Part shown: piece by piece, positions 21,470 to 31,413 of the stretch
Layout: each line of letters starts with the position of its first letter
Position numbering within the stretch: the stretch's first letter is position 1
NCBI GenBank assembly: GCA_004335635.1
Contig: QAXH01006541.1
Location: 1-32,842 of the forward strand
Direction of reading: 5' to 3'
DNA length: 32,842 bases
Source: Chloromonas sp. AAM2
Lineage: Eukaryota; Chlorophyta; Chlorophyceae; Chlamydomonadales; Chlamydomonadaceae
Position numbers and translations under genes: made by a program
The notes under the pieces: model-generated
Databases searched by the model: none
What the model saw: the letters and a program-made list of their open reading frames with translations, nothing else
Told to the model about the DNA's origin: nothing

Positions 21470-24400
21470 TCACCCGTTGCCTGAACTCCGCCTTCCTTGT
21501 ATGATGTCCTGCAGAGCTTCATTGAAGGACTGGTCCAGGTTGAACTGACCGCCCAGCTGGTGCGAGCTCAGCAGGTGCTTGAAGCTGTCGCTGTCAGAGT
21601 GCCTGAGAGCGCGGTTGAGGGACTTGAAGCTGTCAGAGTCTGCTGCCATCATCATAGGAGCCCTGTCCAAGTGGAGCTGTTGCTGTTGCTGCAGCTGTTG
21701 GTGATGAGTTGGTGACGGCTCTGCGAGGTTGAGCGTGTGTTGGATGCCTGCGGAAAGGTCATGCTGCTGCCACCCCATGTTCTGTGGCGGCCCTTGCACC
21801 GTCATCTGTGGCATCGCCTGTGATGACCGCTGCTGTAAGCTCGCAACCGCAGACTGAGGGTTCAGCGGGTGGCCCAGTAGGGTCAAGTTGCGCCCAGAAC
21901 CCCCCATGGTGATCTGCTGCAGCTGCATGTTGAGCAGCATGGGGTCGCTGGATCGATGGCCGTCCTCTGATTTGATGCCGTAGCCTGGCCCGTCGATGCC
22001 TTGCAGCAGGTGGTCAATGTCGATGTCATGTGCGTCAAACAGGGCGGCGGAGATGTGATTGTCGGGCTCCGGCGGCAGCGCAAGGTTCTCCTGCGACTTG
22101 CGCCCTCGAGGCAGGTGCCGACCGTGGCCTGTGAATGAAAACGAATGGCCACACAATGTGCTGTTGTGGCACTATGCCTGCCTTATGATGCAAGACATGG
22201 TGGTGGTTACCGCACTTCCTTGATATCAACACGAGCTGTTTGATTCATCGCAGCCCTCGTGTACAGTCTCGTAATATCATTTCAAAATCAGTTGACGGGC
22301 TCCATGTTACCTGGTGATCCTTTGAATTCACACCCTTTTGAGCACGTCACAGCGACAGTCAGCTGCTATCAAGCGTGCTGTCATACCTCTTATATGATAT
22401 GGCACCACCCAGATGGATACTGTTGCAATCCAAGCTTGTTTTCCCTACCTTTCACGTTTTGAATAGATAGATTGTATAATCCTTTCGTGTCGAGTCTCGT
22501 GTTTGAAACGAAATAGAAACAGTCATCGTGTTTCTTTTGTGTGCCGGAAGTATAATTGTTAGAAAAATCATCGTATTGATTTTAGGGAGCTACGGTATGC
22601 AACATGGCTTGCTGCAGCCTCCCACCAGGATTTCCTGTGTTTGTTTTCCCCCTGACACAGCAGCTTGGCCAACTCACTTTCTGCATGGTACAGGCTGACG
22701 CGGCCCCTCTCCAGCCCAGCAGCGTCCATGCCTGTGGAGTGTGCCTGCGGCTGTGGGGCACCCAGCTCTTCTCCCGGCTCCAACCCGCTGGGGGCCGAGG
22801 AACGGGGACGCTTCAGCAGACCCTGCACGCAAGGGAGGCAGCACTTTGAAGCCACTGGCTGGGACGGACGGTAGCGCATGGCATGGGGCAGACAGCAAAC
22901 ACAAGGTACACGGTACCACTGGCGGAGGGTGTCTGTGGAAAAAGGTGCAACAACTTACACATGGCACGACAACAGTCTAGAGGCCCCGGCCACTGCAAGT
23001 CTGTTTGGGACTCGCCCGTACAAGATCGCCCCGTCCAAGATTGACGGCCAAAGGAAAGCATACAAGCCCTGAGCAATCACCACCCCATATTTGCATGGGC
23101 CACTTTTGCCTCTCCGCCATTTGTGCGCTCACCATGTCTGTGTATCCTGGCTGTGTGTAGTATGCCTCTACCGCGCTGCGCTGCGTGGCCATGGGCCGCT
23201 GCCCCTGGGCGGGCATGGCGTCAGCGGACATGCGGCGGTAGCGGCCGGAGCGCTCTGCATTGTCATGGCTGCCTGTAGATAGGTGTGATTGTAGGGAGGA
23301 GCGGCCCGCATGACCTGAGGTCAGAGCCAACGCACATGCACACAGAGAGTCAGCAAGTGGACTGAGCGTGGCTGCGGAGATCGCGCAGATGACTGGGGCC
23401 GTTGCAGCCCAAGGAGAACAACCCTCAGGTGCTCCTGACCGATATCAGCACGTCCATGGACAGTCCAAGTACAAGAATCTGTGTAAACCACCGCCAGGCC
23501 AGCCCGACACCTGGTACAGGCTGCTTCATCTGCTGCCCTGTTGCCACTTGTCTTGCCCCGCTTACGAGGCATGTGTGAGCTGGATGTCCTCTGGTACATC
23601 TCGACCAACGGCTCTGACCGCGGTGAGAGGGTGTTAGGGCCGGAGGTGAAGTGGAACACTCCCGCAGCTGGGTCCAGACTGGAAGCGTAGTCCCCTTGCG
23701 CTGAGCCGCCCCGGGGGCTGGCGCTGTGAAACGCATAAGACATGTGACCTGGCATGGCATGCGGCTGTGCGATGTCCATGCCCATGCCATGCGGGGCGAC
23801 GCGGTGGTCAGAGGGCGTGTTGGAGTGCGAGTGCGGGGAGGAGGCCGCGCTCTGGCGCATGTACATCGCCTGCCAACGCACAACATGCAACGGGCAGGTC
23901 ACACCTCAAAGTATCACACCAACCTGACGGGTACCAGGGATCACTGGCCATGTGGCTACCATGGTGCCAGCTGTCCGTATGCACAGCATTGCCTTCTGCC
24001 ATGATGACTGTCAAACCAGTGCTTTGTTGGCCTCGAGAAGTGGCTTGACACAACCATAATTTCTTTGCTCCTTGCTTGATTGAGTTGGTTCCTTGCAGCG
24101 CTTCATGATGAAACCATGTACAGCAGCAAGCTTCCCTGCACGTTCTGTGCACCTTTGTTTGGTATGCGCTCTCGGGACTTGATTGCTCCATCCTATAGCG
24201 CGAACAAGCGTTCCCAGTGACATACGCACCTGTGCGTCATCCATTGGGTCCTGTGCTGACATGGCCGGTGAGATGGCACCTGACATCTGCCGGTGCAAGC
24301 TTGACGGCGACTGCAGCAGGGAGCCAGGGCTTGCGGACACCAGCTCCTGCAGAGAATCACAACGTACAGGCTCAAGCCATTGTCTGAACCTGGTAGACAT

Positions 24401-27400
24401 AAGCCTTTGTGAGGGACGATACTCATGAGACTTAAGGGCCTTGGGTGTGTTCAGACTTGAGGCTAGCGTGCTTGGTCGCATGTGTAAGATGCTGAACCAG
24501 AAAGCTGAACCATGCACTCGTGTGCGCAACAATGGACCGCAGAAACAAGCTGCACCTGGTGTGGCATGCCATGGGCAGCTCAGTCTGACAGGCCACCCAC
24601 CAGCCGCTCCTGTGCAATAGCCCAGCGTCCGTGGCCCGGCATGGCCCACGCCTGCTCAGCTGCTGCCCTCCATGCCTTGACCACATCCCCGGTGGCGGGG
24701 TCCGATTGGGTGAACACCTGGAGGCATGGCTGGGCGCCCTGGTGCAGGCGCCGGAAGATGCCTGCAATGTGCGCGAACATGACACCTTTGAATACGAGCA
24801 CTGCTGCACTGGAGCAGCAGCTGCCAGCGGACTAGCTGAGACGGGATCACTGGCACAAACGGCGCATGGCAGAGCCTGGGCCACAGGTGCAGTTTCCAGG
24901 TTGCATGCACTGAACAAGTGCACATGATGCTGCGTTGCCAATGCAAGGCCTGGACAACGTATAACTCACCCACAGGCTTCTCCAGGTTCACTTGGCCCTG
25001 CATACATGCAACAAATGCACACACAATGCATGCCGCTCAAAGGCCCGCTTGCAGGTTGGCAGTATAGCACAATGCTGCAGAGCTTTCAGCCCGCTTGCGC
25101 TTTGATTAGAGTGGGACGGAGCCAGAACTCGATGCTGCCAGAGCTCGATGCCGCTGTGCTGCGTCTGGCTAACTCATGCATGTTGCCAGCATGCATCATT
25201 GCAAAGAAGGTTACAGCGCCCCACCTGTCTGCATGTGAAGAGCAGCCCCTGGCCCAGCGACTCGTCAGCATACCACGCACGGTGCAGCATGTCATCGTAC
25301 ACAATCTTCTCGTTCAAGATCTCACGCAGGTAGTCCCACTTCTGCTTGTGCTTGCCCTTCATGTTCAGCAGCTCCAGCAGCTGCAGCATCCAAAGCAAAA
25401 CCAGAGCCAACATAACACCAGGTTCTCATTGTCCATCTTAGTCTTGAAATTGCAAACAGCCCCCCTGAGGAAGAGCTTTGAGAGGGGTGGACAGTTCCTG
25501 GAACAAAGCGCGAGCTCTTCTGACTGGATGAGTTACCCAGGCTTGTCTTCACTGGCAATTGTGGCTGCAAAAGCGTACTCAGTAAAGCGTACAAGAGTTG
25601 GCTCACCTTGCTCTCAACCTGTCTGTTCTGGTCCGCGTACAACATGAGGTGCTTCAGTTGCTCGACTGCACAGCGCAATGGACCCAGGCAACATGAGGTG
25701 CACTGGGCTCTGCTCACATGCTACATGGCTGCCTCTGCATGCGCTGTGTTGGTGCGTGCAGCACCAGCCTGGTCACAGCACTGCTTCCCTTCTGCGCCCT
25801 TGCCAGCAAAACTTCATGAGCTGTGTGCCACAGCTGTTTAACACATTTGCTGCCTTGACTACCGCAATTGACACAGTTCCTGGTACGTAAGGGCAAGGTA
25901 ACTTGATATCCCGAGTATCTCGCACCTGTCTCAATGCTGGTGAAAGGCACGTCAAAGCCAAGGTGGGCCTGAATTTCCCTCAACCGCTGCGCTGTGATGC
26001 TGCCAATGAACTTGAGCTTAGTCAGCTCATCCTTGTAATGCGGGTACTCGGACTTGCGGTAGTCATTCAGTGCACGCTGGGTCTTGACCTGCGCATGCAG
26101 CCGTACAACCCTTACCACATGCGCATGCTGGTGCATCGGTCGCGCTGTGCGACATTGCACCGCGTGGGCTGCAATCAACACCCATCTCCTCTGATGGTGT
26201 TCATGGCCTGCTGTAAAGGTAATGATGCATGGAGCCCGGTCAAGCGTTTTTTAAGTGACTTGTATGCCAGGAGAGGCGTCGTTACCCTCCAACACATGTC
26301 AGATTTTGAACCGCCTTTCCATGCTTTCAACGACTGGACATCATAGTGTAATGCTGACAACAAAAGACGCAAACCCTGACAAACCCTCATGTTGCTCCCC
26401 CGCTACCACTTAGCTCCTGCAGATACCAGGCCACTTGCAAAGCTACGCCCAGTGCATCTGAGCATGCCAGAAAGTCATAATTCACGTTCTTCCCCACAAA
26501 AGCTCACAAAAGCTTTGCTCTTCTACCAACCTATTCAACCCAACATATCCTTCCATGTCAACTCACAATGAACTTGCCAGAAATGGCTGGCGGTATGCTC
26601 TCAATGGGCACTGCCCTGCCGAACAGGTCCCGCTTCACAGCCTGCGCCATGAGCCTGAAGGTGCCGTACGACTCGCCATGCAAGTGAAACGTGTCATTCT
26701 TGTCGGTGATGCTGACGTCCGGCAGCCGCACTTGACCGTCCTGCAAAATAAATAAACAAATAAATCCGTGTAAGCCTCAAACCGAATGCAGCACACCTGC
26801 TTGAAGTCTGCAAGTGTGCCAACAGTTTGGTAGTCTGTGTGTGTGTGACTCCTCTCATGCCTGGCTTGCCGGAAAACACCAGCAGATCAGTCAGCCACAT
26901 GCTGCCAGTTGCCTTGACAACTGTAAGGTCTGCGTTGTTCTGAAATGCGTGATGTAGTGTTGTGAACTGTTCCGCACCTGTAGCTTTAAGTATAGATATC
27001 CCTCAGCATCCGTCTTGGTCCCAGACACTGTGCTGGCCAGCAGGCTGTCACCCTGCAGACCATGCGCGACAAAGCAGCAGGTGCATGATGAAGTGCACCA
27101 CGCATGATACCACAAAGCAACCTGTCCAGGTTAGTTGCCTGAGCGTGCATGCGGGTGCGTATGATGAACTGCTGCGTGCCTTGCATGTTCATATACATGT
27201 CACATGCTGGGTGAGTCAACCTAGTCAAACAGGCAAGCAGCAACTGTTTCATCAGGTGTGCACTTGGGATTCGGCCTGTTTGACACATGTGCACCAAACG
27301 ACAGTCTGAATGCCAAGGAACAGCAGGCATCATGCCTTTCGCACCTCATCTGACTTGAGCAGGCGCTTGACGTTGGTCGTCACGCTGGCAGTAGTTTCAC

Positions 27401-28570
27401 TCCAAGACTCGCCATCCACAACGCAAACCTGAGGAGGAATGGAGCAACACACATGTGCCGTGCCTGTCATGCGATCTACAGCATGCCTTACTAGGTTGGT
27501 GTGTGACGAGTGACCATGCTGCTGTGCCATGCCATTGATTCGTCACTTCCTTCACTGCCACACCGTGGATCCGTGTTAAAGCAGACATTTGTCGAAGGAT
27601 GCATGGATTGCTGAATGTATGAGTTTGAAAACATTACCAGGAATGCATTGCATCTGGACATGCTTTGCACAACGTCCGTTCCCGGCATGCTGGCCTGCTG
27701 CCATGGCCGGGCGCCCCTCAAGCAAACTGTCGTACTGTGTTGCCGCACTCCAACTTGCACTGTGATGCTGTTGTGCCTTACAGCTGGCCAGCATACCTGC
27801 AGCTCCATTCCAGGAGTACTCTGCTGTAGTCCAGTGAGAGCATTTGTCACATCCAAGTATATGTCGGCCTCGCATTTGGAACGCAGCAGCTGGCAGTCTG
27901 CATAACACTCTGTGACAGCACACCAGGCAGAGGAAGCAAGGTCACTGTCTGCATGTATTGCAGAGGATTTGGGAGGCTGCAGGCTGGTTCACAGGCTGTG
28001 GGCTGTGCGTTGCCTCACACGAGCAACACGCTGCACATGCCTGGCACAAGCGAGCCGCAATCCCACCATCAAAGTTGTCGTCCTCAAGGCACCTCTTGTT
28101 CGGATTGTTCTTGCACAGCACGCACTCTGTGTTTGCGCATCCAAGGAACCTACACACACAGTCAAATGACGATGTTGGAAATTGCAAGCACGCAGCCGTG
28201 CCTTGGAGCAGAGTTTGCAACACTAACCTGCAGCGGTGGCGAAACTTTACAATGCAGTTCGTAGCCCAGTGCAGGTTGGTTTCATTGCTGCCAAGAAGAC
28301 CCAGGGCATTGGAGAACGCTGCCTCAACCGCCGTGGCCGAAGCATGAGGGCTCAGACAACCGCCAAAGACTCGGGAGAACTGGCGGAGGCGCGCCGAGAC
28401 ATACTCCTGCAAATGAACGCTCGGATGGAGCGCACAACACACAGCTGTTGGCAAGACATCAGTTCCGACACTTCACCTTGCATCGCAGCACTATGCCCCA
28501 CCTCCAAAACACTGCGCGGCACGCCTCTCAGCTCATCCGGCAGAGGTACGACGTCTGGCTTCTGTTGCAT
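21470..28570 (-). CDS. CBP60-like putative nuclear regulator with Gln-rich tail
   Basis: Eighteen exons join in phase to about 946 residues: 28570-28502, 28406-28228, 28149-28067, 27897-27797, 27428-27345, 27052-26978, 26939-26880, 26740-26567, 26088-25926, 25665-25607, 25380-25225, 24997-24970, 24803-24601, 24346-24230, 23869-23566, 23314-23133, 22822-22678, 22128-21470. A Cys-rich cluster (CANTECVLCKNNPNKRC) leads. The middle resembles the plant CBP60 (calmodulin-binding-like) domain in order: VRLPDVSITDKNDTF for the TDNSSW strand, KFIVKTQRALNDYRK for the VKDHRGELYKKHYPP segment, YKDELTKLKFIGSITAQRL for the DEVWRLEKIGKDG helix, then LREILNEKIVYDDMLHRAW. Exons 14-18 are rich in Ser, Met, His and Gln, with basic patches (KRPR, PRGRK) that may be nuclear signals. 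DNA binding and activation are inferred. The donors of exons 3 and 15 have same-phase alternatives (28019; 23518). Confidence 0.75.
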
Positions 28571-29891
28571 GCTGCTCCCAAGGTTGCGAGATCACTGCTG
28601 TTCTCGCTCCATCAGGTTAGATGCAATAGCGTCATCATAAGGCAGCTCCAGAATCCGCATTTGATCAGCGGCAACCCGGCAAAAGCTTCCGACTCAATAG
28701 TGAGTTGGTTGAAACATACTATTTCGAAGAAAGGACATTTGGAGGATGATTGAGGCAACATAGCCATGGACGTTGCATAGAGGCTGCATAGAGGCTGGCA
28801 TGCATGGTGGTTAGGTAATCGCCTGAGTAACGGCAACCGACATGACGATCCATCACGATCCCTCATCAACCAACGACCCACCGTGGACCTGCGTGCACAA
28901 GACGGTGAGACGCAGGTTCCGCAGTTGAACCAATTACTTGCCACACCCTCCTGCCCTGACTTCCATGACCAGTGGGGAGCCTATGTCACCAAGCACCAGT
29001 GTCGGACACGCAACTATCTGACATAGACCAGCACATGTTGGATGCAGAATACGACACACCCCTTGCTTCAAATGCGAGTTTTGTGAGCAAATGCATTCGG
29101 GACTGAGACGCAGAAGAGTAGCGTTGCTGGCACTAGGATAGGTCCTCCCCATTGTCACCATCTACGCCACCTCTACTGCCAGTGAAATTTGCAAGGCAGA
29201 TTATGGGTGCTCGGCGAGCCATCAGCTTGTGGGCTGATCATTGCTCGTGCAGTCCACCCACGTCTCCTACAAGCATACCATGTGTAGCTTAGCAGCATCC
29301 CAGATGCTGACCAAGGCTGTCACTGCAGGACTTGACCGTGGAACATTCGGTCCCTCGATCATACCACATGCGCTTCAAAAACCCAGACACTTGTAACACA
29401 TACAAAGCAGTAGAAGTTTGTCAGTTCTGGGACAATTTTTGCGTCCTGCAGTCGCCCGCATTACACAGGAATTGTCCCAGAACTGGCAAACTTATTTTTT
29501 ATTACTACCGGCTCCCTGGAGTTGACTGTCGGGATGAATTGATGAATCCTGCAGTTTGCTACGTGCAGGCTGCCGTGTCGGATGTGGCGTCCAGGCTGAT
29601 ATCACCAGCGAGATGCAGAGCAGAGGAGCAGCACGGGCATAACAGGGCATTGAATGCCACTACTTGAGTAGCTATTTGCGTCGTGCTGAAGGTGCCTGTC
29701 TGGGCCAAGCTACTTCAACACCCAAGTGGCAGGAAGGACCTTGCCTGTCAGCCCACTTGTATCAGCAGCTTGTGAAGCTCCAAAGCTAAGTTGAGCCAGA
29801 ACAACAACCAGCTGAGTTCGGATGCACTCCATCAGGCTGCTGAAGCGTTTCCGGAGCAGCTGAATTGGGTCAAGCTGGTCACGACCAGAAC
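28571..29891. other. region upstream of the CBP60-like gene
   Basis: Contains the probable promoter and 5' UTR of the CBP60-like gene, a coding-like 22-codon frame ending at an in-frame TGA (28660-28592), and the inverted repeat at 29414-29493. No other gene is supported; open frames here lack conserved features. Confidence 0.5.
29414..29493. repeat. 24-bp inverted repeat (hairpin element)
   Basis: The arms 29414-29437 and 29470-29493 are reverse complements with a single mismatch, around a 32-nt loop. The core is TTTGCCAGTTCTGGGACAAT. Single diverged arms occur at 5572-5595 and 31154-31175, and a 15-bp partial at about 19675. This looks like the terminal parts of a small non-autonomous element. 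Confidence 0.85.
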
Positions 29892-30608
29892 ATGCCGACA
29901 GTCCAGCTTCTGTTCACCAGCGAGGACCTGCAGGTCGCCTTGCTGTGCCTTGGGTTTGGTAAGGATGCTCTGGTCCTGCGTGTGCTGGGCCACGCCCACC
30001 AGGTGTGGGACATGCCAGACTCCATTGTTGGCGTTCTGGGGCCCCTTCTACTCATCATGGACAGTGTCTCCCGTACCATCAGGCTAGAGAACCGTCGCAT
30101 CATCAGCCGCCACCTGTGTATGCAGCTGATGGACAGTTGCAGCAGCCATTTGGCCAGCCGCCACAACCGCATCGCCGGCTTCACAGCGGAAATCTTGTGG
30201 GTCGACATGTGCAATGTGGAGGCGCGTATGCATTTCCTGTGCATGCTGCCTGCAGCTGGCCAGCACATGGCGGAGCAGTCCCTCAGCACAGACGACATTG
30301 AAAACGAGTTCTCGTGCATCACCAATGAAGCTGGCTTCAAGGCCACGCTCGTGCAAGTGCTGGGGTACCTGCGGGCAGTGAACGTCATCTCCTACATCCG
30401 GCGCATGGCCAAGCAGCTGGGATTGTCTGTCCCAAGGTCAGCTGACAGCCACTGCAGCTACCAGGACGCTGTGGCGCCAAGTGCAGAACTAGCCAAGCAC
30501 CTCGAGAGGTGGATGGCTAAAGTATCAGTCAGAGCACTCAACGTGCTGGGACTGCGACGGTCCAAGGCAGTGCGCGCCTACCACAGCAGCGCAGGCCGCG
30601 TGCAGTGA
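29892..30608 (+). CDS. single-exon ORF, 238 residues, possibly transposase-derived
   Basis: No introns are needed, unlike every other gene in the window. The frame is open from 29844, and the ATG at 29892 is the first. The protein is mostly alpha-helical: VALLCLGFGKDALVLRVL, a Leu/Ile-rich stretch, then a basic helix with HLCMQLMDSC. The block LSTDDIENEFSCITNEAGFK resembles the acidic Asp/Glu-containing segment near the C-terminus of some eukaryotic cut-and-paste transposases (ST-D-xE-FS-x-GF/Y-P), but this is from memory and weak. A basic tail follows (RRSKAVRAYH). The frame just upstream is disrupted, as if only the 3' end of a longer coding region remains. It could also be a last exon of an unrecognised gene. 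Confidence 0.4.
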   Translation: MPTVQLLFTSEDLQVALLCLGFGKDALVLRVLGHAHQVWDMPDSIVGVLGPLLLIMDSVSRTIRLENRRIISRHLCMQLMDSCSSHLASRHNRIAGFTAEILWVDMCNVEARMHFLCMLPAAGQHMAEQSLSTDDIENEFSCITNEAGFKATLVQVLGYLRAVNVISYIRRMAKQLGLSVPRSADSHCSYQDAVAPSAELAKHLERWMAKVSVRALNVLGLRRSKAVRAYHSSAGRVQ

Positions 30609-31053
30609 ATGCGACGGGTGCGCTGGCTGCGCCGAGCCTCGTAATAACTGCCCTGTCAAACTGCATGATTGCATACGGGATGTGAGAGCATGGAGTGTTC
30701 GCTCAAGGTGCATCGAGTGCGACTTGTGCGGTGGCTGCGTTGGGTCTTCCGGGTAGTAGCAGTAATGCATATGATGATCTTGCACACGACCGCATGCTCA
30801 AACCGCAATCTTGAAGCTGTGAAACACTTGATTTCTGCACATCGATGACTGCGATGCCTGCGTGCTCTTGACGGGTCTTTCGTAAGGTTAGCGACGTACG
30901 GACTTGATACTTGTTCTGTGTAAAGTTGACATCATTCCCTATGCACACTGTGGAAATTGGCCCTGTAGGTCGCTGCGAACCCTGTTTGGCAGCGTGGCAA
31001 AGTTGCCTTATTTGCGATAAATGCGTAAACTGCGTGCACTTGACGGAGCTTTT

Positions 31054-31095
31054 CATTCCATCACGCTCATTCCATCACGCTCATTCCATCACGCT
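31054..31095 (+). repeat. 14-bp tandem repeat, three copies
   Basis: CATTCCATCACGCT is repeated exactly three times, and a partial copy follows after TTT. Confidence 0.9.
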
Positions 31096-31153
31096 TTTCA
31101 TTCCATCAGTCAATACAACAGGACACACGAACAGCCACTATATGAACCTATCC

Positions 31154-31175
31154 AATTGTCCCAGAACTGGCAAAT
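31154..31175. repeat. single arm of the TTTGCCAGTTCTGGGACA repeat
   Basis: AATTGTCCCAGAACTGGCAA matches the right arm of the 29414-29493 hairpin exactly over this length. No second arm is visible nearby. Confidence 0.7.
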
Positions 31176-31413
31176 CGCCTGGGCTTGAATCTTGTTATGA
31201 TTGAAGCTTACATCAGTGCCTACACACACTGTGAAAATTGGCCCCAGGCATCAATGCCAACCCTGTCCATCAGTGTGGTAAAGACAACCTATTTTTAGGT
31301 ACGAAGAAAAAGTGTATCACATGCCTTGGCACAAAAACGTCTAGCGTCAAGTGTCGGGAGGAAAGCCCCGCCATTGCTCTGTGCAGCTTGGCGGCACAGC
31401 TATACACCGCCCG

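Larger units (their letters stand above)
30925..31291 (+). repeat. diverged direct duplication, copies about 280 bp apart
   Basis: About 30925-31010 and 31204-31291 align along their whole length: ACATCA, CACACTGTG-AAATTGGCCC, AACCCTGT, AGCGTGG/AGTGTGG and a final CCTATTT. Between them lie a tandem repeat and a copy of the hairpin arm. Probably an old local duplication or two remnants of one element. Confidence 0.65.

Noticed and set aside
23518..23566. Longer version of CBP60-like exon 15 (ending at 23518)
   Set aside because: It uses a weaker donor (GTACCA) than GTAAGC at 23565. It was not excluded, because it would add a basic KRGK patch in the same phase.
28019..28067. Longer version of CBP60-like exon 3 (ending at 28019)
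   Set aside because: It keeps the same phase, but the added peptide (IAARLCQACAACC) looks non-coding and breaks the spacing from the Cys cluster to LLRSKCEADIYLDV.
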